Below are positions 57,680 to 64,000 of a stretch of 64,000 nt of DNA, one piece after another. The notes beneath the pieces were generated by a model. It had not been told where the DNA came from. It worked only from the letters and a program-made list of their open reading frames with translations, and did no database searches. The DNA comes from Planktotalea arctica. Its GTDB lineage: Bacteria > Pseudomonadota > Alphaproteobacteria > Rhodobacterales > Rhodobacteraceae. The stretch lies in contig NZ_MUHR01000013.1 of the NCBI RefSeq assembly GCF_002105285.1, positions 124,001 through 188,000 on the forward strand, in the 5' to 3' direction. The position numbers and the translations under genes were made by a program. The stretch's first letter is position 1. Each line of letters begins with the position of its first letter.

Positions 57680-59503
57680 ATGCTTAATGATCGCTTAAAG
57701 ACCGCTCTGCTGGCCATTGCTTTGCTGGGCCTGATATCCGGTGCGGGCCTTTGGATGGCCGGTTTGCCGGAGTTCGCTGACTTGGCCTGGTCGGCTGGTG
57801 TTGTGCCGGTTCTTGCCGCCCTTGTAATCGAGATTATTCGAAGTCTCGCGCAGGGGCGGGTCGGGCTCGACATCGTCGCTGCTTTATCGATGTCGGCGGC
57901 GTTGGTTTTTGGCGAAGCGCTCGCAGCCGCAGTGGTCGCACTGATGTATTCAGGCGGCACGTTTCTGGAAAGCTTTGCCGAGGGTCGTGCCCGGCGCGAG
58001 ATGCGCGATCTTCTGTCCCGGGTCGCGCGGACAGCGACGCGGCATCATGATGGACGGCTGGAAGAGGTCGCATTGGACGCCATCGTGCCGGGGGATCTGT
58101 TGTTGATCCGGCAAGGCGACGTTGCTCCGGTTGACGGCGCTCTGGAAAGTGCGCAGGCCATGTTGGATCAATCTGCCTTGACGGGTGAAGCGATGCCGGT
58201 ACGCTTGGAGCGTGGTATGGACGTTATGAGTGGCTCCACCAACGCGGGCGAGGCTTTCGATTTGCGCGCAACTCGTGTTGCGTCTGAGAGCACCTATGCC
58301 GGTATCGTGCGGCTTGTCGAGGCGGCACAGAAATCTCGCGCGCCTATGGCGCGACTGGCAGATAGATACTCACTGCTCTTTCTTGGGGTGACGGTCGCGC
58401 TGGCGACCGGGGCCTGGTGGTTTACCGGCGATCCGATCCGGGCGGTCGCTGTCTTAGTCGTTGCTACCCCGTGCCCTTTGATCCTGGCCGTGCCTGTGGC
58501 CCTTGTTGCGGGCATGTCGCGGGCGGCGCATTTCGGCGTGCTGATCAAAGGCGCACAAGCGCTTGAGGCCATGGCACGGACCCGGACACTGATATTTGAC
58601 AAGACGGGAACGCTGACGGACGGGCGCCCAAAGATTACGGGGGTCACTTCGACCGGCGATTTGAGCGAAGAGGACATCCTGTATTTTGCAGCGTCCCTTG
58701 ATCAGGGCTCCAAGCACCCCGTGGCACAGGCTGTTGTTGCTGCGGCGCAGGCGCGCGGCGTTGAATTGCCGGTGCCCAAAAACGTTGTTGAGACACCAGG
58801 CGAAGGTGTCACCGGTATTGTGGATGGCCGGCCCGTCGTGGTCGGCGGAACCGGATTTATTGCGGCACAAACAGGAACGCCTGCAGATATGAAACCTTTG
58901 GCAACGGGGGCTGTTGTGGTGTCGCTCGCCGTAGATGCAAGACCTGCAGGGTGGATCGAGATGGCCGATACGTTGCGAAGTGGGACGACCGAGTTGCTGT
59001 CCGAACTTCGCCGCAACGGGGTTGCACGCCTCTTGCTGGCGACAGGCGACAGGCACGCCGTTGCAGATGCGGTGACAGAGGGACTGGGCCTTGATGCTGT
59101 TCATGCGGATCTGACACCGGATCAAAAGGTGCTTTTGGTCCTATCCGAGCGCAAACACGGCCCGGTTATGATGGTGGGCGACGGTGTAAACGATGCACCC
59201 GCACTTGCGGCGGCGGATGTTGGCGTGGCGATGGGTGCACGCGGTGCCGCGGCATCAGCCGAGACTGCGGATGTGGTTCTTTTGGTGGACGACCTTGGGC
59301 GGCTTTTGCCGGGTCTGGTGATTGCTCGCGGTGCGCGCCTTATCGCGTGGCAGAGCGTCATTGCAGGGATTGGCCTGTCAGTCGCGGGCATGTTTGCTGC
59401 GGCCTTTGGCTACCTGACTCCGGTGCAGGGCGCATTGCTGCAAGAGTTGATCGACGTCGCGGTCATCCTCAATGCACTCCGGGCGCTGAGGATCGAACCG
59501 TGA
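57680..59503 (+). CDS. Heavy-metal-type P-type ATPase with a CPL motif
   Basis: A 607-residue P1B-like ATPase without an N-terminal metal-binding domain. A-domain DQSALTGEAMPVRLERGMDV near residue 160; transmembrane metal motif VVATPCPLILAVPVALVAGM near 265; phosphorylation site TLIFDKTGTLTDGRPKITGV near 305; SKHPVAQAVVAAA (the P1B His-Pro) near 345; hinge VMMVGDGVNDAPALAAADVG near 500. The metal motif is CPL, not the usual CPC or SPC, so the ion is open (Zn2+/Cd2+ or another). ATG 57680 is preferred to a TTG at 57677. It follows cbpM by 34 bases. Confidence 0.9.
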   Translation: MLNDRLKTALLAIALLGLISGAGLWMAGLPEFADLAWSAGVVPVLAALVIEIIRSLAQGRVGLDIVAALSMSAALVFGEALAAAVVALMYSGGTFLESFAEGRARREMRDLLSRVARTATRHHDGRLEEVALDAIVPGDLLLIRQGDVAPVDGALESAQAMLDQSALTGEAMPVRLERGMDVMSGSTNAGEAFDLRATRVASESTYAGIVRLVEAAQKSRAPMARLADRYSLLFLGVTVALATGAWWFTGDPIRAVAVLVVATPCPLILAVPVALVAGMSRAAHFGVLIKGAQALEAMARTRTLIFDKTGTLTDGRPKITGVTSTGDLSEEDILYFAASLDQGSKHPVAQAVVAAAQARGVELPVPKNVVETPGEGVTGIVDGRPVVVGGTGFIAAQTGTPADMKPLATGAVVVSLAVDARPAGWIEMADTLRSGTTELLSELRRNGVARLLLATGDRHAVADAVTEGLGLDAVHADLTPDQKVLLVLSERKHGPVMMVGDGVNDAPALAAADVGVAMGARGAAASAETADVVLLVDDLGRLLPGLVIARGARLIAWQSVIAGIGLSVAGMFAAAFGYLTPVQGALLQELIDVAVILNALRALRIEP

Positions 59504-59532
59504 CACGTCGAGCCGTGTGATCGTTTCCGACA

Positions 59533-59546
59533 CTGATCCACATCAA
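59533..59546. promoter_or_regulatory. Crp/Fnr-type dyad CTGATCCACATCAA
   Basis: CTGATCCACATCAA, with one half perfect for FNR (ATCAA), 74 bases before the cytochrome b561 GTG. Confidence 0.6.
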
Positions 59547-59606
59547 CGCAGCGCACGCTGCGGCGTGGGACACCCTTCACTGACCACGGATCGAAAGGCA
59601 TTCAAA

Positions 59607-60125
59607 GTGACCCATTCCCCCAAGAGCACCGTCGCTATTCAAAGCTACTCGGCCTATCAGATTGGCCTGCACTGGCTGATAGCAGCACTCGTCCTTGTGC
59701 AGCTTGTCTTCGGGGAAAGTATGACCGCGCTGATCGAAGCGATCGAAGAGGGTGGTTCCGTGTCGTCGCTCGATAACAGTCTTGGAGGATTGCACTATTA
59801 TTCCGGTATCGTAATTCTGACGCTTGTGGCAGTCCGCCTTGCCTTGCGCCTCAAGACCGGTACTCCGCCACCTCCCGTTTCAAGCAGGTTCGTTGAATTG
59901 GCCGGCAGATTGGCGCATTGGCTTTTCTATGTGTTGTTGGTTGTTGTCCCGATCATGGGATTGCTTGGGTTTTACTTTGGCGATCCATACGGCGAAATTC
60001 ACACCTTCGCAAAGCCGGTTTTCATCGGCCTTATCGTCTTGCATGTATGTGCTTCACTCTATCACCAGTTCTGGTTGAAGGATGGTCTTTTGATGCGCAT
60101 GATACGGGTCCAACCAAGGTCTTGA
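59607..60125 (+). CDS. Cytochrome b561-type membrane protein
   Basis: A 172-residue four-helix cytochrome b. QIGLHWLIAALVLVQLVFGE near residue 18 and GGLHYYSGIVILTLVAVRLA near 62 carry two histidines; FVELAGRLAHWLFYVLLVVV and KPVFIGLIVLHVCASLYHQF carry the other pair for two haems b. It moves electrons between the quinone pool and periplasmic or small acceptors. GTG 59607 is eight bases after GAAAGG; the family N-terminus fits this start. Confidence 0.88.
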   Translation: MTHSPKSTVAIQSYSAYQIGLHWLIAALVLVQLVFGESMTALIEAIEEGGSVSSLDNSLGGLHYYSGIVILTLVAVRLALRLKTGTPPPPVSSRFVELAGRLAHWLFYVLLVVVPIMGLLGFYFGDPYGEIHTFAKPVFIGLIVLHVCASLYHQFWLKDGLLMRMIRVQPRS

Positions 60126-60182
60126 TTGGTTCAACCGAGTAACAGGCATCCGAGCAGGAAATGTCTGGCTTCACTTCTTTTT

Positions 60183-60566
60183 CTAGGCTGCATCTGAGCG
60201 GGCGGCACCATCACGTTGATAATACCAAGGAACCTCACCGGTCAGGGTGACGTACCCTTTTTGAACCCGAGTTTCTCCGCGTCCTTGGGGATGGAAGAAT
60301 CCCATGAGAGCCGATGCAACGCTGCCTTTGCTATATCATCGTCGCTGTGGTGAACGCTGCCATCTGATCTCCTCGGCGATAGCGCGGACACACTGTACTC
60401 TGCCTGCCGCACGTTCTGCTGCGGCTTTCTGCCTATAGCTATCCACGTGTCCGGTCAGGGTCACAACTCCCCCATCGGCGGTGACGCCGATATGATCTGA
60501 CGTGACGCTCGGTTCCCAGTCCAATTCGGCCTGCACCGCATTTTTCAGCTTGTGGTCGTCGTTCAT
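60183..60566 (-). pseudogene. Frameshifted BON-domain protein
   Basis: The start at 60566 (GGAGAG upstream) gives one BON domain: MNDDHKLKNAVQAELDWEPS, then DGGVVTLTGHVDSYRQKAAA, up to AIAEEIRWQRSPQRR and a stop at 60336. In another frame the second BON domain follows at once: GSVHHSDDDIAKAALHRLSW, GYVTLTGEVPWYYQ, ending at 60183. The family usually has two or three BON domains in one frame, so a small deletion near 60350 broke the gene. The first domain could still be made alone. BON proteins bind phospholipids and respond to osmotic stress. Confidence 0.8.
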
Positions 60567-60707
60567 GATACTCTCCATTCTCAACGATGCCTGTAAAAGT
60601 TCCGAGCGTAACCGGACATCGGAAGCGGTCGCGCGTTTGATGTGGAGGGCGGGTCAAGTTCTGCTCCACTCAACTAAGACCTTTAGAGGCGAACGAGATC
60701 TGCCAAG

Positions 60708-60721
60708 CTGATCCAAATCAG
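60708..60721. promoter_or_regulatory. Crp/Fnr-type dyad CTGATCCAAATCAG
   Basis: CTGAT-N4-ATCAG, symmetric arms, about 140 bases upstream of the BON gene start on the reverse strand. Confidence 0.65.
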
Positions 60722-60806
60722 GCGTACCATCCCTATCGGCTGTTTGCGGCTTGTTCGAAAGGCGCACAGCTGCTCGGTGCTAACACACGCCTTGTGATCC
60801 CGCCGC

Positions 60807-60820
60807 TTGATCCAGGTTAG
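60807..60820. promoter_or_regulatory. Crp/Fnr-type dyad TTGATCCAGGTTAG
   Basis: TTGATCCAGGTTAG, 118 bases before the sulfide-operon start. It differs from the phaC site at only two spacer positions. Confidence 0.6.
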
Positions 60821-60937
60821 CGACACCGCCCACGCCACATGAAATAGCTACTAGTGTGATCCGTATTCGCTCGCGCCACAGCAGCTATCTCGCATGCGCC
60901 ATTTTTGAATACGGACAGTTGAACAGGAGTTAGAGAA

Positions 60938-61150
60938 ATGACAACCAATGTGGGAACTGTGGACCGTGGGGTTCGGCTGGTTTTGGGTGTTGCGCTCATC
61001 GCGGCGGCGCTTTTCAGTGGACTGACCATTTTTGACGGTGCCGTTATGAAATACGGCGCGATCCTCGTAGGGGTGGTTCTTGCGGTAACAGGCCTGATGC
61101 GAACTTGCCCGGCGTATTCAATTTTCGGCATTCGCACCTGCAAGGTGTGA
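60938..61150 (+). CDS. DUF2892 (YgaP-type) membrane protein
   Basis: A 70-residue protein beginning TTNVGTVDRGVRLVLGVALI with two membrane segments and ending TCPAYSIFGIRTC, with the two C-terminal cysteines typical of DUF2892. In YgaP this part is fused to a rhodanese; stand-alone versions often lead sulfide-oxidation operons, as here. Its TGA overlaps the next GTG. Confidence 0.9.
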   Translation: MTTNVGTVDRGVRLVLGVALIAAALFSGLTIFDGAVMKYGAILVGVVLAVTGLMRTCPAYSIFGIRTCKV

Positions 61151-61587
61151 GTTGGGTGGATACCGTCTTTACACCTTGGCAATCGCTGGCTGGCGGAGCT
61201 TTGATTGGTCTCGCATCAACACTGCTTATGCTGATGCTAGGCCGGATCATGGGGGCAACAGGTATCCTGGCTGGGCTTCTGTCGACCTCACCGTTTCACG
61301 ATAGTGGGTGGCGTCTGGCGATCCTGCTGGGGATGATAAGCGGACCGCTCGCGGTGCTGGCCATAAGCGGTCAAATGCCGCTAATTCAAGTGCCAGTATC
61401 GACACCAATGCTGGTTGTTGGGGGCTTCATCGTAGGTATTGGCGTCACTTATTCTTCGGGATGCACCTCAGGCCACGGAGTTTGCGGTGTGGCACGGCTG
61501 TCGCGCAGATCAATCGTCGCCACTGCGGTTTTCATGATCGCAACGGGATTGACCGTTTATGCCGTTCGGCATCTTTGGGGGGCATGA
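61147..61587 (+). CDS. YeeE/YedE-family (half-size) sulfur transporter, first half
   Basis: A 146-residue membrane protein with four segments and the family signature GVTYSSGCTSGHGVCGVARL near residue 100 (Cys pair lining the path). YeeE imports thiosulfate or related sulfur ions; here the transporter is split over two genes. The GTG at 61147 overlaps the previous stop; a second GTG at 61156 is an alternative. Confidence 0.88.
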   Translation: MSWVDTVFTPWQSLAGGALIGLASTLLMLMLGRIMGATGILAGLLSTSPFHDSGWRLAILLGMISGPLAVLAISGQMPLIQVPVSTPMLVVGGFIVGIGVTYSSGCTSGHGVCGVARLSRRSIVATAVFMIATGLTVYAVRHLWGA

Positions 61588-61590
61588 GAG

Positions 61591-62031
61591 ATGCGTCTCA
61601 TCACTAGCTATTTCATCGGTCTGATCTTCGGGATTGGCATTTCTATTTCAGGCATGGCCAACCCGGCCAAGGTGTTGAATTTCTTTGATATCGCGGGCAC
61701 TTGGGATCCCAGCCTCATCTTCGTGATGGGAGGTGCCGTCGCGGTCGCCTTCATCGGGTACCGGATTGTATTTCTGCGCAAGACACCTGTCTTTGACGCC
61801 GGTTTCCAGTTGCCGACCAACACACGGCTTGATGTGCGTCTGATCGCCGGCTCTGCTGTCTTTGGTATTGGTTGGGGCATCTCAGGTTTCTGCCCTGGTG
61901 GTGCACTTCCGGCATTGGGAACTGGCCGCATCGAAGTCCTGATTTTTGTTGCAGCACTGATCGCTGGAATTCTTGCCGCGCGCGGTCTGATTGCCTTTGG
62001 CGGTGCGCGCTTACTGTCTGGCAAAACATAA
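61591..62031 (+). CDS. YeeE/YedE-family (DUF6691) sulfur transporter, second half
   Basis: A 146-residue protein with four segments: SYFIGLIFGIGISISGMANP at the start and GIGWGISGFCPGGALPALGT near residue 95 with the matching Cys. It follows the first half by three bases and completes the transporter. Confidence 0.88.
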   Translation: MRLITSYFIGLIFGIGISISGMANPAKVLNFFDIAGTWDPSLIFVMGGAVAVAFIGYRIVFLRKTPVFDAGFQLPTNTRLDVRLIAGSAVFGIGWGISGFCPGGALPALGTGRIEVLIFVAALIAGILAARGLIAFGGARLLSGKT

Positions 62032-62048
62032 TAATGGAGGAGAAACAC

Positions 62049-62933
62049 ATGACAGAATACCCGATCAACCTGGATGTAGAACCCACGGTAGAGGCGTTTT
62101 TCGACGCAGTGACCAACACCATCAGTTACATTGTCAAAGACCCGTCGTCCGACGCTTGCGCGGTGATCGATTCAGTTATGGACATCGACTATGCTGCGGG
62201 GCGCACCACATACGACCATGCCGACCTTTTGATCGCCTACATCCGCAAGCATGACTTGAATTTGGAATGGATTATCGAAACCCATGTGCACGCTGACCAT
62301 CTGAGCGCCGCGCCCTATATCCAGAACGCTCTTGGCGGCAAGATCGGCATCGGTGACCAGATCATGGTGGTGCAGGACACCTTCGGTAAGGTCTTCAATG
62401 AAGGCACCGAGTTCCAGCGCGATGGCAGTCAGTTCGATACGTTGTTCAAAGACGGCGACACCTACCAGATTGGCGATTTGAAGGCGGTGGCGATCTATAC
62501 GCCCGGACACACACCAGCCTGCATGGTGCATGTGATCGGCAACGCGGCATTCGTGGGCGACACCCTTTTCATGCCCGACGGCGGCTCCGCACGCGCCGAT
62601 TTTCCCGGTGGAGACGCAGCAACGCTCTATGACAGCATCCAGAAGGTGCTGGCCTTGCCTGATCAGATGCGTCTGTTCATGTGCCACGATTATGGCCCTG
62701 ACGGTCGCGACGTTGCGTGGGAAACAACGGTTGGCGAGGAAAAGGCACACAACATCCACGTTGGCGCGGGCAAGACCAAGGAAGAGTTTGTTAAGTTCCG
62801 AACCGAACGTGATGCGACGCTGGGAATGCCCCGGCTCATTATTCCTTCCCTTCAAGTGAACATGCGCGCGGGTGAAATGCCGACCGATAAAGACGGCCGC
62901 CTGATGATGAAGGTGCCTGTCAACGTTCTTTGA
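62049..62933 (+). CDS. Persulfide dioxygenase-like metallo-beta-lactamase-fold protein
   Basis: A 294-residue MBL-fold enzyme of the ETHE1/Blh group. Metal ligands: ETHVHADHLSAAPYIQNALG (HxHxDH) near residue 78, YTPGHTPACMVHVIGNAAFV near 155, FVGDTLFMPDGGSARADFPG near 175 and LFMCHDYGPDGRDVAWETTV near 220. ETHE1 enzymes oxidise glutathione persulfide to sulfite with one iron. GGAGGAGAAACAC precedes the ATG. It is placed between the sulfur transporter and SQR, the usual order in bigR-type operons. Confidence 0.93.
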   Translation: MTEYPINLDVEPTVEAFFDAVTNTISYIVKDPSSDACAVIDSVMDIDYAAGRTTYDHADLLIAYIRKHDLNLEWIIETHVHADHLSAAPYIQNALGGKIGIGDQIMVVQDTFGKVFNEGTEFQRDGSQFDTLFKDGDTYQIGDLKAVAIYTPGHTPACMVHVIGNAAFVGDTLFMPDGGSARADFPGGDAATLYDSIQKVLALPDQMRLFMCHDYGPDGRDVAWETTVGEEKAHNIHVGAGKTKEEFVKFRTERDATLGMPRLIIPSLQVNMRAGEMPTDKDGRLMMKVPVNVL

Positions 62934-62958
62934 TCCCAAACACCAGAAAGGCCCCATA

Positions 62959-64000
62959 ATGGACCCCAAATCGCTATCGGCTGACCTTTCGGTCAGCCCC
63001 CAGATTACCCCGGAAGATGTTTCAAAGGCGCGCAAGCTCGGATACCGCGCGATCATCTGCAACCGGCCTGACGGTGAAGGGCCCGATCAACCGGGTTTTC
63101 AGGAGATCGAACAAGCCGCGAAGTCTGCGGGTATGGAGGCGCGATATATTCCGATCAGTGGCGGGATCGTGGGCGATGAAGATGTCTCGGTGTTTCAGAC
63201 GGCCATTTCAGAGTTGCCGGGTCCGGTTCTTGCTTATTGCCGTACCGGAACGCGCTCCGCCACGCTGTGGTCGCTCGCACAAGCATCAGACACCCCCTTA
63301 CCCGAGATTCTTGCCGCAACCAAGGCTGCGGGATATGACATGGGTGGCGTTGCGCGCCGCATCGCCAATGGCGGCAAAACACCGACGGACAAAGCCGATG
63401 CTACTTATGACATCGTGATCGTTGGGGCAGGGGCCGCAGGCATCGCTGTTGCAGCCAGCCTGCTGTCACGCAAACCGGGGTTGGAGATCGCGATCATCGA
63501 CCCCGCAGACGTGCATTACTATCAGCCGGGTTGGACCATGGTTGGTGCGGGCATCTTCACGCAACAGGAGACGTCGCGCACTATGGGGTCGCTGATCCCG
63601 AAAGGTGTGCACTGGATAAAATCTGCCGTCGCAGCGTTTGAACCAAAGACCGATACCGTAATCCTCGATGGCTGCCGGGTGGTTGGGTATAAGCGGCTGG
63701 TCGTAGCACCGGGTCTGAAGCTTGACTGGAACAAGGTCGAGGGGCTCGTGGAGACGCTGGGCCGCAATGGTGTAACCTCGAACTACCGCTATGATCTGGC
63801 ACCCTACACTTGGGAGTTGGTAAAGGGTCTGAAATCTGGACGAGCACTCTTTACGCAGCCTCCAATGCCGATCAAATGTGCGGGCGCGCCGCAAAAAGCG
63901 ATGTATCTGTCGGGCGATACCTGGTTTCGTAACGGCGCGCTCAAAGACATCGACATTCAATTCATGACAGCGGGTGGCGTGCTTTTTGGCGTCAAGGACT
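62959..64000 (+). CDS. Fused DUF442 phosphatase-like domain and sulfide:quinone oxidoreductase (partial, leaves window)
   Basis: Open from ATG 62959 to the right edge (347 codons seen). Residues 1-140 are a DUF442/Blh-type domain with the CX5R loop YCRTGTRSATLWSLA near residue 95. From about residue 150 a flavoprotein begins: DIVIVGAGAAGIAVAASLLS (FAD site), then DVHYYQPGWTMVGAGIFTQQ, and PIKCAGAPQKAMYL with the SQR-type Cys. SQR oxidises sulfide and passes electrons to quinone; the persulfide formed would be handled by the preceding MBL protein. The C-terminal third is outside the window. Confidence 0.9.
   Translation, partial: MDPKSLSADLSVSPQITPEDVSKARKLGYRAIICNRPDGEGPDQPGFQEIEQAAKSAGMEARYIPISGGIVGDEDVSVFQTAISELPGPVLAYCRTGTRSATLWSLAQASDTPLPEILAATKAAGYDMGGVARRIANGGKTPTDKADATYDIVIVGAGAAGIAVAASLLSRKPGLEIAIIDPADVHYYQPGWTMVGAGIFTQQETSRTMGSLIPKGVHWIKSAVAAFEPKTDTVILDGCRVVGYKRLVVAPGLKLDWNKVEGLVETLGRNGVTSNYRYDLAPYTWELVKGLKSGRALFTQPPMPIKCAGAPQKAMYLSGDTWFRNGALKDIDIQFMTAGGVLFGVKD

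Larger units (their letters stand above)
60567..60937. other. Regulatory spacer between the BON gene and the sulfide operon
   Basis: A 370-base spacer with divergent promoters. It holds two Crp/Fnr-type dyads (60708 and 60807, listed separately). Before the DUF2892 gene, AGGAG at about 60922 is a good ribosome site. I see no ArsR/BigR-type palindrome. Confidence 0.5.

Overview
The window looks like a chromosomal stretch of a marine roseobacter-type alphaproteobacterium (Rhodobacterales). Reasons: TRAP transport, a DmdA-like demethylase next to an acyl-CoA ligase, tandem CaiB/BaiF CoA-transferase, class I PHA synthase, an N-type Na+-ATPase operon, and a fused DUF442/sulfide:quinone oxidoreductase. 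Codon use is moderately GC-rich in the core genes and clearly lower in the accessory stretches near 4.1-7.6 kb, 14.7-15.9 kb, 20.7-21.5 kb and 35.0-36.1 kb. The taxonomic call is an inference from gene content, not from a marker gene.

Layout. 0-4.1 kb: the 5' part of a molybdenum hydroxylase large subunit (leaves the window at base 1) facing away from a complete TRAP transporter (substrate-binding protein, terminator, DctQ, DctM). 4.4-7.8 kb: a scrap zone with an intact HipB-type antitoxin, a hipA gene broken by an internal deletion and frame change, a decayed IS5-family transposase, a decayed tyrosine recombinase and the tail of a class III aminotransferase. 7.8-14.7 kb: LysR regulator with a divergent secreted protein, a dimethylformamidase-beta-like protein with a double CaiB/BaiF CoA-transferase, and a GlxA-type regulator. 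15-20.7 kb: an intact tyrosine recombinase, then a minus-strand cluster of DmdA-like demethylase, OsmC protein, crotonase and acyl-CoA ligase, with an Lrp regulator upstream. 21.5-25.5 kb: AraC regulator, alpha/beta hydrolase, and an MprF flippase whose synthase half has been removed at a 262-266 bp MITE.

25.5-64 kb reads as one low-oxygen, energy-stress and sulfur island. It holds small stress membrane proteins, a Crp/Fnr regulator, an arginine deiminase operon (arcD-arcA-membrane protein-arcB-arcC-GNAT), a PHA synthase/FabI/MaoC-Pta/AckA operon, a nine-gene N-ATPase operon (atpDCQRBEFAG), a cupin, DUF883 and holin-like proteins, a permease with a mini-thioredoxin, a CDF exporter, a MacB-like ABC efflux set, CbpA/CbpM chaperones, a heavy-metal P-type ATPase, cytochrome b561, and a sulfide-oxidation operon (DUF2892, two YeeE/YedE halves, persulfide dioxygenase-like MBL, SQR) that leaves the window at base 64000.

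The most interesting pattern is regulatory. Ten copies of one 14-bp Crp/Fnr-type dyad (YTGAY-N4-RTYAR) sit upstream of most operons in this island, and I saw none in the intergenic spaces I read in the first 27 kb. Together with ATP-yielding arginine deiminase and Pta-AckA pathways beside an ATP-driven ion pump, this suggests a single co-regulated module for keeping ion gradients and redox balance when respiration is limited.
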